A DNA stretch of 64,000 bases from Cordylochernes scorpioides. Taxonomy: Eukaryota > Arthropoda > Arachnida > Pseudoscorpiones > Chernetidae. Of this stretch, positions 42,700 to 53,524 are shown piece after piece. Below the pieces are notes generated by a model, which was not told where the DNA came from, did no database searches, and worked only from the letters and a program-made list of their open reading frames with translations. Position numbers and translations under genes: made by a program. How positions within the stretch are numbered: the first letter of the stretch is position 1; every line of letters begins with the position of its first letter. The stretch lies in contig CP092871.1 of the NCBI GenBank assembly GCA_030710605.1, positions 71,203,020 to 71,267,019 of the forward strand, in the 5' to 3' direction.

Positions 42700-42835
42700 A
42701 CGTACCTGGAGAGCTGGGCAGCCGAACAACCATCCCACAGGATCCCACTCCACTACTGTGACGTCATCCGGGCTCTGATTGGATGCGCCAAGTTGGTTGG
42801 ATCGATGGTGTTCAACAGGCGCGGTTCACAGGTGC
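42700..42835 (-). promoter_or_regulatory. Promoter-like block, right copy
   Basis: Reverse counterpart of 18166-18290. TGACGTCA at 42759-42766, the CCAAT box complement CTGATTGG at 42775-42782 and the donor complement ACGTAC/CTGG near 42702-42711 are all preserved. Confidence 0.35.
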
Positions 42836-42839
42836 TGGG

Positions 42840-43531
42840 AGGGTCTTCTTGTACATGTGCTGGAAACACGTAGAGTCATGTACATGTGGTGGGAAGGTCT
42901 TCTTATACATGTGCTGAAAACATGTAGAGTCATGTACATGTGGTGGGGGGGGGGTCTTGTACATGTGCTGGAAACACGTAGAGTCATGTACATGTGGTGG
43001 GAGAGTCTTCTTGTACATGTGCTGGAAACACGTAGAGTCATGTAGATGTGGTGGGAGGGTCTTCTTGTACATGTGCTGAAGCACGTAGAGTAATGTACAT
43101 GTGGTGGGAGGGTCTTCTTGTACATGTGCTGGAAACACGTTGAGTCATGTACATGTGGGGGGAGGCTCTTCTTGTACATGTGCTGGAAGCACGTAGAGTC
43201 ATGTACATGTGGTGGGAGGGTCTTCTTGTACATGTGCTGGAAGCACGTAGAGTCATGTACATGTGGTGGGAGGGTCTTCTTGTACCTGTGCTGGAAACAT
43301 GTAGAGTCATGTACATGTGGTGGGAGAGTCTTATTGTACATGTGCTGGAAACACGTAGAGTCATGTACATGTGGTGGGAGGGTCTTCTTGTACATGTGCT
43401 GGAAGCACGTAGAGTCATGTACATGTGGGAGGAGGGTCTTGTACATGTGCTGAAAACACGTATAGTCATGTACATTTGCTGAAACATATAGTGTTTTCAA
43501 CATGTGCTGGAAACTAGTGATATCATGTACA
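42840..43531. repeat. 54-bp tandem array (right copy)
   Basis: About 13 units of the array described at 16064-18165, in reverse orientation. Contracted relative to the left copy. Confidence 0.95.
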
Positions 43532-43825
43532 TCAACATATATAGTCACGACCGTCTTTTCACCGTCAATCAATTCCTCAATTCCTCATGTCACGGATGCG
43601 CGCGCATCATCATTATGATCATTATCATTATCTAATGATAATAATAATAATTATTATTATTATATTATTATTATTATTTTATTATTATCAACATATATAT
43701 AGTCACGACCGTCTTTCTTCAATTCCTCAATTCCTCATGTCACGGATGCGCGCGCATCATCATTATGATCATTATATCATTATCTAGTGATAATAATAAT
43801 AATAATTATTATTATATTATTATTA

Positions 43826-44534
43826 CTAGCGGATGTACCCGGCTTCGCCCAGGTTTTTCTCGAGGGAATGTTTGTAGTCTAGTAATAAGAAAATATACTA
43901 CACCTAAAAACTATCAGAGAAAAGAGAAACCACGGAAGGTGAACAGAAAAATGCTTACAATGGATGTTATGTTTACGATATCAAGTTAAATAAGTTGCAT
44001 ATCAAGTTTGCATATGTTGGTCACTATAAATTTGTATATTTGTTAGGCGAAATTAGAAACATGATAAAATAATTGGGTATTTAAAAACAAATGTAGAAAT
44101 AAAAGTTGAAGTATAATAAACAATGTTAAAGATTAGTTTTAATTATTAATCAAGATTGTGTGTGAATATGTGAGAAAGATGTAATATCGTTGTTGTTTTC
44201 TTGGCCGACTGTTTTACATATGGTGTTATCTTAAAATTGCTTGTTTAGAATATTTTTTAGATTGAGATTATTAGCTAGTATGTAAAAAAATTAACTCTGT
44301 TGAAATTTAATTTTGTATTTATATATAAATAAAATTAACTCTGTTGATTTTTTTTGTATTTAATCGATAACAGCGAAGTTACGCATGTTAATGTTAGGAA
44401 ATATATTTTGATGTTAAGCAAAACCTGCTCCATCTCGTTTTACATAAATGTTGAAAATTTGGTTGAAATTGATGCATTGTAACGAAAGTTTTTAGTGATG
44501 TCCACTTATGAAATTTCCATTTTATTAATATAGA
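43826..44534 (-). mobile_element. Non-autonomous Helitron nested in reverse
   Basis: On the minus strand it starts TCTATATTAATAAAATGG (44534 leftward) after an A and ends AGCCGGGTACATCCG..CTAG (43829-43826) before a T. The hairpin GGGCGAAGCCGGG is the same as in 23868-24563. Confidence 0.75.
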
Positions 44535-44705
44535 TTATTTTATTATTAATATCAACATATATAGTCACGACCGTCTTTCCTCCTCAATTCCTCAATTCCT
44601 CATGTCACGGATGCGCGCGCATCATCATTATGATCATTATCTTCTATAGAAGCTTCTATCTTTATAATTATGTATATTCTAAGATCAAAGAAATTGCGCA
44701 TAAAA

Positions 44706-44794
44706 TTAAATCCAAAAGACAAAAAACCTCTCGCAATCAGTATCTTTTATTAAAAGATACTGATTGCGAGAGGTTTTTTGTCTTTTGGATTTAA
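44706..44794. repeat. Perfect palindrome, 44-bp arms
   Basis: Arms 44706-44749 and 44751-44794 are exact complements around a single T at 44750 (TTAAATCCAAAAGACAAAAA outward). No mismatch is seen, so it is young or maintained. It lies in the 3' half of the composite Helitron. Confidence 0.92.
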
Positions 44795-45206
44795 TAATTA
44801 TGTATATTTACAAAAAGTCAATTCGCTCGCGCCTCTAGCGGTGAAAATGAGGGGTAATACCAGCTGACCTAATGTACATGTAAAGTCTGGAGCGGGACGT
44901 TTCACAAGAGTGACATCCACGGCTCCAATTTATAATTGTAACAAAAAGTATTGGAATAAAAACATTCAATCGGGTAAAACACGGGCGTTGCCCGGGTCAT
45001 TCGTCTAGTGTGGTATAACAGTGATGAATATTTTAACCATATTTCAAATAGTTTTCTTAAATACCCTTGCTAGAAATATTCCTTGGTAATTGCTCATTCA
45101 GACAGGTAAATCAACAAATACAATATTCGGTAAGTCTAGAGATTGAGCTGGAGAAACTCCCCGAAAGTAGCGTTATCATAGATAAGCCAATTGTTCCAAT
45201 AATATA

Positions 45207-46640
45207 CCAGGTATGTCCCATAAGTTCCTGGACTGAGTCCATAAAAAAAGGTAAGATATTTTTTAAAAAATGTATTAAATATTTTCAAAGTAATACCCCC
45301 TTTCTTTAACGCACCAGCGCCATCGTTTCTCCCAATTGTCGAAACAGGTCTCTTTTGGAATGCTCTTCAATGCCAACAGCGATTTTTCTATTATGTCATC
45401 CCTTGTGTCAAAATGTCTTCCGTTTAGAACTGCTTTAGTTTGGGGAACAGGAAAAAGTCATTTGGTTCGATGTCTGGGGAATAGAGTGGTTGAGGTAGGA
45501 TTTGTGTCCCGTTTTTCGCCAAAAATCTCGTCACCAAGTGCGCTGTGTGAGGGCGGGCATTGTCATGGTGTAGGATCGAGTCAACATTAGTCCATTTTTC
45601 TGGCCTTTATTTTTCGAATCGCTTCCCTTAGACGGCGAAGAATGCCCAAATACATTTCCTTAATAACTGTTTGGCCTGCAGGAAGATACTCGTGATGAAC
45701 AATGCCCTTGTTATCCAAAAAGACGACCAGCAACACCTTGTTTCTGGATTTCAATATCCTGAATTTTTTGGGTCTAGGCTCACCCTGACATCTCCACTCG
45801 GCAGATTGACGCTTGGTTTCAGGGTCATAGCCATAGACCCATGTCTCGTCGCCTGTGATTATCTTGTCTTTCCATTCCGGATCCGTTCTTGTAATTTCCA
45901 ACATGTCCTCACAGGTTGCAAGCCGACACAGTTTTTGCTCATTAGTGAGGAATCTTGGGATGAATTTTGCAGGAGTCTTTTTGAGCTTCAAATCTTCGGG
46001 TAAGATCCTTCCAATCGTTGTTTTAGAGATGCCTGTGTCTTGCTCTAGCTCCAGCAACGTGGTTCGAGGATTTTCCTTTACCAAATCGGTGATTTTTTCA
46101 CATTTTCATCAGTCCTTTGTAACTTTGGGCGTCCTTGACGAGGATCATCTTCAATGGAAATTCTGCCAGCTTTAAATATAGAATGCCATTCAAAAACAGT
46201 TGTTCTCTTTGGTGCGTCATTGGGGAATGCTTTATTAAGCATTTCAAAGGTTTCGGTTGCTGATATTTGAAGTTTCACACAAAATTCTATGCAAATCCTC
46301 TGCTTCAATTTTTGTTCCATCGTAAAATCGCCGCAGCGCTAGGTGTAACCTTTAAATAAATTAGAATTACCTTGGCGCGCGCGCACCTACCGACTCGATA
46401 TTGGTACCACCGTGTTGCCAGATATCTTTTCTATATTAACACTCAAATTTATTTACATTTTTCATTTATGAGCATTGAAGAGCATTCCAAGAGAGACCTG
46501 TTTCGACAATTGGGAGAAACGATGGCGCTGGTGCGTTAAAGAAAGGGGGGTATTACTTTGAAAATATTTAATACATTTAAAAAATATATATCTTACCTTT
46601 TTTTATGGACTCAGTCCGGGAACTTATGGGACATACCTTG
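45207..46640 (-). mobile_element. mariner element M3 (right copy)
   Basis: Reverse counterpart of 14436-15867, with TA at 45205-45206 and 46641-46642 and the same 170-bp inverted end duplication (45207-45378 against 46470-46640). Confidence 0.92.
45300..46320 (-). pseudogene. mariner transposase, decayed (M3, right copy)
   Basis: MEQKLKQRICIEFCVK at 46320, with Trp intact in TVFEWHSIFK. A frame change after ENVKK and another near 45600, both shared with the left copy. The catalytic trace is as at 14754-15776 (ITGDETWVYGYDPETK, HHDNARPHTA, YSPDIEPNDF). Slightly less damaged than the left copy. Confidence 0.9.
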
Positions 46641-46642
46641 TA

Positions 46643-47370
46643 TATAGAAGTACCGTAGAGGTACAGCCTCCTCCACGCTGACGAGAGCCAACAGCGCGAA
46701 ACGCGTTCGTGGATGGCTTTTCTTGATTTATCAAGAAATTGGGTTGGCCAAATATCAGGGAACAGTTTAAATCAATGTTTAGTTGATTTCTGTTCCACTA
46801 GACAACGCCTTTGGTGCTTAGAAGTAAAGAGAGAGGAGGATAGAAACGTGTTCCAATTTTCAAAAAGGTGTGAACTGTTGACAAAATAATTTGCGCAGAG
46901 CGCTATAAACTACATCATCATATTCCATTTTCAAATGTATGAATGATAGCAGGGTTTATACACCCTTACCTAACCTCTCTCAATATCTAGAGATAATAGA
47001 TCGACATATATCGTCGCAAAAAGTGATAAAATAGAGAGAGAGAAGAAGACGATCACAGATAGCAAAATGACCAAATAAGCAAATCATGACCGCGCAAAGA
47101 GCATTTTATATGGTAGAGCGCCATCTATCGTAATGAATATCAACTAAACATTGGTCTATTCCAGACTATTGACTAACCCAGTTTCTCGATAACTCAAGTT
47201 AACCATCTGGAAATATTGGCCTTCATCGCCCTGCTGCACACTGGAAAACAACCATAAACCAAAGTGATCAATGAAGCTTTGAGAAAATCAAAAAATTTAT
47301 ATTTAAAGGTTAATTTCTCCTCGAGTACGCTAAGATATATGAAAAAGCATTTTGTAAATATCTATAGTAA
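46643..47370. other. No gene seen; shared sequence
   Basis: Partner of 13703-14433. Confidence 0.5.
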
Positions 47371-47653
47371 CCATGTGGTACAGGCCATGATAATCATGGT
47401 CGGTATTTAGCGAATGCTTTTACTGTAAGTACACCACATGTCTACACATGTGAAAAGCAGCTCGATTTTTGCACTTAAAAATGTGCCAGAGCCCGTTTGG
47501 TTACTTGCACTCGCTGGTGAAGTTGAACTTTTGCAATAATCGGGGGCCATTGGAGAATTATTATTATTAGAAAAAAAGCCAAATGCGAGATTCGATCCCG
47601 GGTCGTAGCGGTCGAAAACCAACGGTTTAGACCACCCTTCCACCGACCCCCTA
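47371..47653 (-). repeat. tRNA-derived SINE (right copy)
   Basis: Counterpart of 13412-13702. B-box complement GATTCGATCCC at 47590-47600; ACCACATGTCTACACATGTG near 47431. The head pairs better here (GGTTTTCGACCGCTACGACC) than in the left copy. Confidence 0.8.
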
Positions 47654-47924
47654 ATCTAGAAGTATGAAAATGCGTACCCTTGCTTTGATAGTAGGATAAA
47701 TAGATGCCAGATTCCTACGTGATCTGGAAGTATATCAAAAATTAATCACAAGATTTGTGGCTAGACAGAAAAACAGACAGGAATGTGGAAGCGTGTTAAA
47801 TAAATGCTTTTAGAACTATTCAGATACATACTTCACGTCCAACATTTCAATACCTGGATTTAAAAAAGGACAAAAATTGTCGTTTCTTCAATCTCTTTTA
47901 TAAACATATTGTAACATGGATGAC

Positions 47925-48215
47925 AAGGCCAAGATACCAGAGTAAAGTTTGGGAAAGAGGGGTGGACTCCAGCTGCCCCCGTGGTCATGTGGCAGGCGCT
48001 AAAAACAGCATTTCTGTGTAGGGGAGTACAGAGTCTGGTTACATCTGCGGGGAGGAGAAGACGTGGTGACTTTCCTCCGGGTGTGTGGATGATCCTATAA
48101 GGTGGTGCCAGGAGAGCCTGACATCGGAGTGACCTACAAGAAGGTGTAGTCCAGGCTGTATGTGTATAGTGTGGAGCGGAAGGTTTCACAAGAGTGACAT
48201 CCACAGCGCCAAGGA
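47925..48215 (-). repeat. Dispersed repeat of unknown type (right copy)
   Basis: Counterpart of 12851-13150. Confidence 0.5.
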
Positions 48216-48351
48216 CACTTCTGCCGGGGAGGTTGAAGGCAAGTCCTACTGATTGTACTCCTTCTGTTAAATCGCCAACTTTATCTGCATCCCTTCGAAC
48301 TAACGTTGTGGCATCCTGAGTAAACAAAGTAGCGTCTGGGTACGACGTAAC

Positions 48352-48692
48352 AATATATATTTACGTCCTAGACTTTCCCTTCGTGGAAATGGCTATATTT
48401 GGCTTGCTGATAACACATATACAAATATAATAACCCGCAGGGTGGTCTCAGGAACATCGACAAGTATTATTAGATTTACTTGAACTAAAGATTTCAAGAC
48501 AAAACCTTATCGCGAGTAAAGACATATATGAGTCTGCTACCGAGGTATAAGTTATACAGGCTTTTGAACTTTTAAATAGACCCAAACTATTCCTAGTGAA
48601 AAATAACACCACTTTTTGCATTTCCCCCCGAAATATATTACGAGGGGAACGTTAATATAAAAACCCAAATATATAGCATGTTATTTGGTCGG
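48352..48692. other. No gene seen; shared sequence
   Basis: Partner of 11756-12102; AT-rich. Confidence 0.5.
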
Positions 48693-49007
48693 AGCATAAT
48701 TATTGCGGGGTTTTATTTTTTACCAAAAGACATTTAAATGATAATTCCGGAGCATATTCCCCATCAACTTCTATCTCACAGCTCCCGATATTTTTTAGAC
48801 AACGGGCGATGGTCGAATGGTCCAGGGTGGAGCCAACATTCCATGGCTGCCTGTGGTTGAACATTTCCTTCTTGATCCGCCAAGTTTGTATGATCCGATT
48901 CCAACTTGGAATTTTGCCGAACGTTGCTTTGCCAAGAAGTTGGTTAAGATCACGAATTGACTGTGCTGTATTCCAATTGTTCTCGAAGAGGCATAACAGA
49001 ATATAGA
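48693..49007 (-). CDS. Open segment of unknown function (right copy)
   Basis: Counterpart of 11441-11755 with the frame and stop kept, ending LLVKNKTPQ. See that entry for content. Several differences from the left copy change amino acids, so selection on the protein is not demonstrated. Confidence 0.33.
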
Positions 49008-49509
49008 TATGATTTTACAAATGCATTTTCAGAATCCGTGAAAAAGAGAAACATTTTCATTATTAAAATCAAACACGATCAGAATATCGGAAGAAAGACT
49101 TTCTTTGACTGTGAATTATTCGAATGTGAAATATATTCAAGATAGGTTGTACTATAGAGAGTATTCTTCATTGTACCGGCTTCAGAGAGAAAGGAAATAT
49201 TAACCAGTTTGTTATGCCCATCAACGTAAACAATTCAAATATTTACAATCTCTTCTCTTGTTCTTTATCCAATAAGGATTTTTAAAAACTTGTACCATTA
49301 ATTCTCTACTGTCCCTTACTAGTATCCCTAGGGGAACTTAGCGCTTTAAAATTGAAATAAAATAAAATAAATTCTCTCTACCGTTCAACAGAAAAACAGC
49401 AACAAACAGCCTTTTATTGGGGACCTATGGCCTACACAGGATTCACCCAGGTACATAATTACTTAGAAAATATGAGTTAGTCATTTACAGGTGATCTTTT
49501 ATTTACATA

Positions 49510-49525
49510 TACAAGTATACTTGTA
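49510..49525. other. Probable mariner excision footprint
   Basis: TACAAGTATACTTGTA stands exactly where the left copy has M2 with ends TA-CAAGG and CCTTG-TA. It reads as TA, the first 4 bases of one end, TATA, the last 4 of the other, TA, as expected after excision and joining. Confidence 0.6.
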
Positions 49526-49734
49526 TATTTACATATGGCTTTCTTTTCTCAATTTTTCTTCTCTTGCGCAGCCCTGTAAAGCTTGTATAGGCCTAATGCA
49601 TTTGAATTATTCTTTGTCGTCCTAGACAACAGAGCCTCCAGTGAAAGATAATTTGATCAAATTTTAGGTAAAAGAAGTTCCCTTTTACTTATTCAATTCA
49701 ACAGAAAATATAAGCATGCAAATATGCAAGATAA

Positions 49735-49953
49735 TATGCAAATTTCATTTTAAATATTTATGTTGTATTCTCTTTTTACGCTATTATCTCTTCAGTATGT
49801 AAATTTATTGGTGTATATATTAGTTCTTCTCCTCTAATAGCATGTTAGTACGTTTTTACTATCCACGCCCGTTGAAGAACGTTTTGTTCGAAAGCTTGCG
49901 GTAATAAAGAAATTTACACAAGAAGCTCCTCTTAATGTTTATTATTGTTTTAA
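49735..49953 (+). repeat. Penelope-like element, left terminal repeat
   Basis: Differs from 52572-52790 at only a few bases (ATTTATG/ATTCATG, TTCTCTTT/TTATCTTT, ATTGTTT/ATTATTT), so the insertion is recent. Holds a hammerhead-like hairpin at 49869-49905. Confidence 0.92.
49869..49905 (+). ncRNA. Hammerhead-like motif in Penelope terminal repeat
   Basis: CCGTTGA (for CUGAUGA) 49869-49875, A, stem II GAAC (49877-49880) with GTTC (49886-49889) around GTTTT, then GAAA (49890-49893). Two core bases deviate. Known: many Penelope-like elements carry type I hammerheads in their terminal repeats. Confidence 0.45.
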
Positions 49954-50007
49954 TGATCGTGATTTTAAGAGTTTAATTTCTACAATCTTAGCCTTAGTCC
50001 TTTTACA

Positions 50008-52344
50008 ATGAGTCACCCGAATCCTGATCTGCGTTTTTATGTACACCAATTGGAAAAGAAATCCCTACAACTGTCTAAATGGAGGCTTCATCTTACCTTC
50101 AACCTGCATTGCAAGAAAGTCGGTTTCATCCCGCCGTCCCTTAGAATAAAAGATCCTGTCAAGAATCCATTCTCCTCAAAGCTCACCAGGAAGTTTCATT
50201 TGGACTTACTCGAGGCCAGAATACAAGGTTCTCATTCCAATATTAGATTCCTCTCCAGATCTATTAAAGGCCTCATCTTTCTTCTCCACCAGTTAATGTC
50301 TGCGGACGACATCGCTAACCTAGTAAGTTCCATCACCCTTAAGGTTCATCAACAAGAAATTGCGCTTAAGAATAGGCATCTATCAAAATTGGCATATTGG
50401 AAAAGAAAGTTTAATTTTCCTGATGTTGCCGAGTCCACGGAATCTGCTCCTCCCAACGTCCTAAATTTGTCTTCAACCAAGCTGTCTGATAGAGAGGAGA
50501 GGATCTTAGCGTTAGGTCTTCAATTCATCCCCCCAGCTAAACCGGACATCCCTAGAATAATTGCCGGAATCGAAGGCGTCACAAGCTCACTTAATCATCT
50601 TGAAACTCTTAAAGTACGAAACGCCGTAGTTCAAATTCTCAGCAGACCTTCACAGATACCACCTTCCAGCAATAGACATCGCCCGATCATTAAGAAGTTG
50701 CAAAGTTACAAGTCTCTCATTTTCATTAAAGCGGACAAAGGAAGCCACACTGTCGTACTTGACCGCTCAGATTATCTTTCTAAGATGACGGACATTCTCC
50801 AGGACAACACTACCTTTTCTTCCATTTCACCCCAGGAAAATCTTGCGTTGACCAAATCGTTCAGAAAGGCGCTCGGCGAAATGAAAAAATCCAGCATCAT
50901 CACACCTGATCAATTTTCTCAATTTACATCTTGCCTGGATAGGGAAGCTTATATTTATGGCTTGCCTAAGGTACACAAGCCGGGGGTCCCACTCAGGCCC
51001 ATAATAGCTTATCATCTTTCTCCAGCCTACTCTGTAGCCAAGTTTTTGGTAAGTTTTTTGTCCCCTCTCATGAAAGACAATCCTAACACATATAGCATCA
51101 CGCATCCCCCCAGTTTCATAGAAGACCTCCTTGATTTACAACCACCACCCCTACACAGTATGGTGTCTTTTGATGTCACGTCCTTATACCTCTCACTTCC
51201 ACACTCTCTCATTGCTGACAAATTGCAATCGTTCCTTATTACCAATAACATTGACACACAAACGGCTTCCCCTATCCTGCAACTGGCTTCTCTCTGCCTC
51301 TCGATTTGCACTTTCACCTTCAACAAGCAGTTTTATAAACAGACCAGAGGAACCCCTATGGGTAGTCCCCTATCGTCAATCATCTCTGAAATAGTCATGG
51401 GTTCTTTGGACACATGGATCAATCAAGCCCTCCCTTCCGATATATACTATTGGAGGAGATATGTAGACGATATCTTTTGCATTATCAAAACAGACAGCCT
51501 TCAACTCACATACAGTACCTTGCACAATTTCAACACCCACATTAAGTTTACATATGAAACAGAAATAGACTTTGTTTTACCTTTCCTAGACATCCTTATT
51601 ATTCGCACCCCTCAGTTTTTTCACACCTCTGTTTTCCAAAAGAAGCACATCCCTCCCCAATATACGCATTTCTCCTCCAATAGTCCCATCTCCTTTAAAA
51701 TTAATACAGTCAGGACCTTAACTAAAAGAATTTTTACCCATTGTTCCTTACCCGTTTTTAAAACAATAGAAAGAACTAGAATCCATTCCTTATTAACAAC
51801 CGCTGGTTATCCCATAGATTTTATAGAAAAACATACTTTTGATCCATGTGTCCACAGAACCACTACAATTCATAGGGCCACATGTTGGCTCCCGTTCTCC
51901 CCTGCCGCAGTATCCATATCCAGAGTCCTACGTCCATACGGCATAAAAGTTCTCTACAATAGTCCCCCCAACTTAGCCACCCTCCTTAGACATCACATCA
52001 CCAAATCTGATAAACCCACCCTACCCATAAACTCTACCGGCGCAGTTTATTCCGTACAGTGCCTGAATTGCCCAACTTCTTATGTTGGGGAAACGGGCAG
52101 AACCACTGGCATCCGTATTTCAGAACACAGACGCAACATCCGCAATAAAGATCCTAAATCCTTAATTTTTACACATATAGCACAAACAGGCCATAGTTTT
52201 GATCTCGACCATCCTCAAGTTAAATACCGGCACATACATAACAAACATCACCGACTCTGCCTAGAATCTATTATTTCCACACAAAACAATAGTTGTAACC
52301 GCAGAATAGACCTCCCAGACATTTACCAGATACTCTATAAATAG
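50008..52344 (+). CDS. Penelope-like reverse transcriptase with GIY-YIG endonuclease
   Basis: 778 codons, intact, ATG at 50008. The N-terminal 230 residues are basic and unassigned. Reverse transcriptase landmarks: LIFIKADKGSHTVVLDRSDY, YGLPKVHKPGVPLRPIIAY, MVSFDVTSLYLSLP (first Asp), QTRGTPMGSPLSSIISEIVM and WRRYVDDIFCII (YVDD active site). The KVHK and RGTPMGSPLS strings are characteristic of the Penelope class. The C-terminal GIY-YIG endonuclease follows from residue 690: CLNCPTSYVGETGRTTGIR, HIAQTGHSFDL, RLCLESIISTQNN, NRRIDLPDIY. All key residues are visible and there is no stop, so the protein may be functional. Length fits the family (about 700-850). Confidence 0.97.
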   Translation: MSHPNPDLRFYVHQLEKKSLQLSKWRLHLTFNLHCKKVGFIPPSLRIKDPVKNPFSSKLTRKFHLDLLEARIQGSHSNIRFLSRSIKGLIFLLHQLMSADDIANLVSSITLKVHQQEIALKNRHLSKLAYWKRKFNFPDVAESTESAPPNVLNLSSTKLSDREERILALGLQFIPPAKPDIPRIIAGIEGVTSSLNHLETLKVRNAVVQILSRPSQIPPSSNRHRPIIKKLQSYKSLIFIKADKGSHTVVLDRSDYLSKMTDILQDNTTFSSISPQENLALTKSFRKALGEMKKSSIITPDQFSQFTSCLDREAYIYGLPKVHKPGVPLRPIIAYHLSPAYSVAKFLVSFLSPLMKDNPNTYSITHPPSFIEDLLDLQPPPLHSMVSFDVTSLYLSLPHSLIADKLQSFLITNNIDTQTASPILQLASLCLSICTFTFNKQFYKQTRGTPMGSPLSSIISEIVMGSLDTWINQALPSDIYYWRRYVDDIFCIIKTDSLQLTYSTLHNFNTHIKFTYETEIDFVLPFLDILIIRTPQFFHTSVFQKKHIPPQYTHFSSNSPISFKINTVRTLTKRIFTHCSLPVFKTIERTRIHSLLTTAGYPIDFIEKHTFDPCVHRTTTIHRATCWLPFSPAAVSISRVLRPYGIKVLYNSPPNLATLLRHHITKSDKPTLPINSTGAVYSVQCLNCPTSYVGETGRTTGIRISEHRRNIRNKDPKSLIFTHIAQTGHSFDLDHPQVKYRHIHNKHHRLCLESIISTQNNSCNRRIDLPDIYQILYK

Positions 52345-52571
52345 CTTGTCTTTCACCCCCCCCCCCCCCCTCTTATATCTCAAAGATAGTGGTAGCACTG
52401 GGTGGGACCCTCCCTTTCCCCTGCCTTGGTCTTGTTGATTTTAACTTCCATATACTGTTTTATTCTATGTTCTGTTGGTGTAGGGATGTCGCCGTTTTGA
52501 TAATAATTTTTTACCTTAGTTTTTAGTCTCATTCAAGTTTATTGCTTATTTTTTAGTCGTCACGTTTGTAT

Positions 52572-52790
52572 TATGCAAATTTCATTTTAAATATTCATGT
52601 TGTATTATCTTTTTACGCTATTATCTCTTCAGTATGTAAATTTATTGGTGTATATATTAGTTCTTCTCCTCTAATAGCATGTTAGTACGTTTTTACTATC
52701 CACGCCCGTTGAAGAACGTTTTGTTCGAAAGCTTGCGGTAATAAAGAAATTTACACAAGAAGCTCCTCTTAATGTTTATTATTATTTTAA
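52572..52790 (+). repeat. Penelope-like element, right terminal repeat
   Basis: Direct repeat partner of 49735-49953. Confidence 0.92.
52706..52740 (+). ncRNA. Hammerhead-like motif in Penelope terminal repeat (right)
   Basis: Identical to 49869-49905: CCGTTGA, GAAC/GTTC stem, GAAA at 52727-52730. Confidence 0.45.
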
Positions 52791-53524
52791 CACAGCATAA
52801 TCTTCACGCCATGAATATTTGGTTTGGTCGTCAATGATGAGGCACGGCCAGAGTATCTATACGTTGCCCTTTGTTTTGGATAATCGTAATGGACCCACCT
52901 TTCATCACCAGGTACAATTAGATGCAAAAACCCCTTTCTTTTTTGACGTTGGAGCAGTTGTTCACACATGAAAAAAAAACGGCGTTCGACGTCTCTTGGC
53001 TTCAGTTCATACGGCACTCAATTTCCGACCTTTCGGATCATTCCTATTTCTTTTAAGCGATGAAAAATAGCTGATTGAGTGACTCCAAGTGTTTTTGCGA
53101 GTTCCTTTTGCGTTTGTGTTGGATCTTCATCGAGCTTCGCCTCTAATTATTCACCCTCAAACTTTGGTGGCGCTCCGGGTCTTTCTTTGTCTTCTTCCAA
53201 ATCAAAATTGCCACTTTTAAACCATAAAACCACTTCTGACACGGTCATTCAGCTAGAGCAGGGTCATCATACACTACGATGACTCTCAGCAGCTTTTTTT
53301 CTTCATATTGAAGTAATGAAGTAAAACTCCCCGCAAAAACACATTATTTGGTTCAAAAGTTGACAAACAGAAACTAGGTTGTTAATACTTCAGAGAAATG
53401 ACGGTTACAGAAAAAGGAAGCCTTATGATGACGCTTCAAAATAAAGGTGTTGCCAGATGAAACAGTGGAATAATAAACTAGTAGCAACATTTTTATCAAA
53501 ACCACACGAACTTATTCATACTCC
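52791..53524 (-). pseudogene. mariner M1 remnant (right copy), 3' half lost
   Basis: Counterpart of 23-760. The frame at 52791-53017 reads PYELKPRDVERRFFFMCEQL, QKRKGFLHLIVPGDERWVHY and LTTKPNIHGVKIMLC and stops at the Penelope-like element. Helix-turn-helix traces lie at 53080-53340. The terminal repeat ends near 53524. Confidence 0.9.

Larger units (their letters stand above)
43532..45008 (+). mobile_element. Composite Helitron, right copy only
   Basis: Begins TCAACATATATAGTCACGAC after an A at 43531, ends CGGGCGTTGCCCGGG..CTAG at 45005-45008 before a T. The left copy has the uninterrupted A-T junction at 16075-16076. The 5' end with its GTCACGGATGCGCGCGCATC hairpin is present three times (43532, 43689 and 44552), and another Helitron is inserted in reverse between the second and third. 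(ATT)n/(ATA)n tracts lie at 43630-43685 and 43790-43825. No protein is encoded. Confidence 0.85.
49735..52790 (+). mobile_element. Penelope-like element, right copy only
   Basis: One long ORF between direct terminal repeats of 219 bp (49735-49953 and 52572-52790). Filler of about 23 bp with ATGCAAATATGCAAG lies at 49712-49734. The right end abuts the middle of mariner M1, and about 650 bp of sequence present in the left copy (about 760-1415) is missing, so insertion came with a target deletion. Confidence 0.93.
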
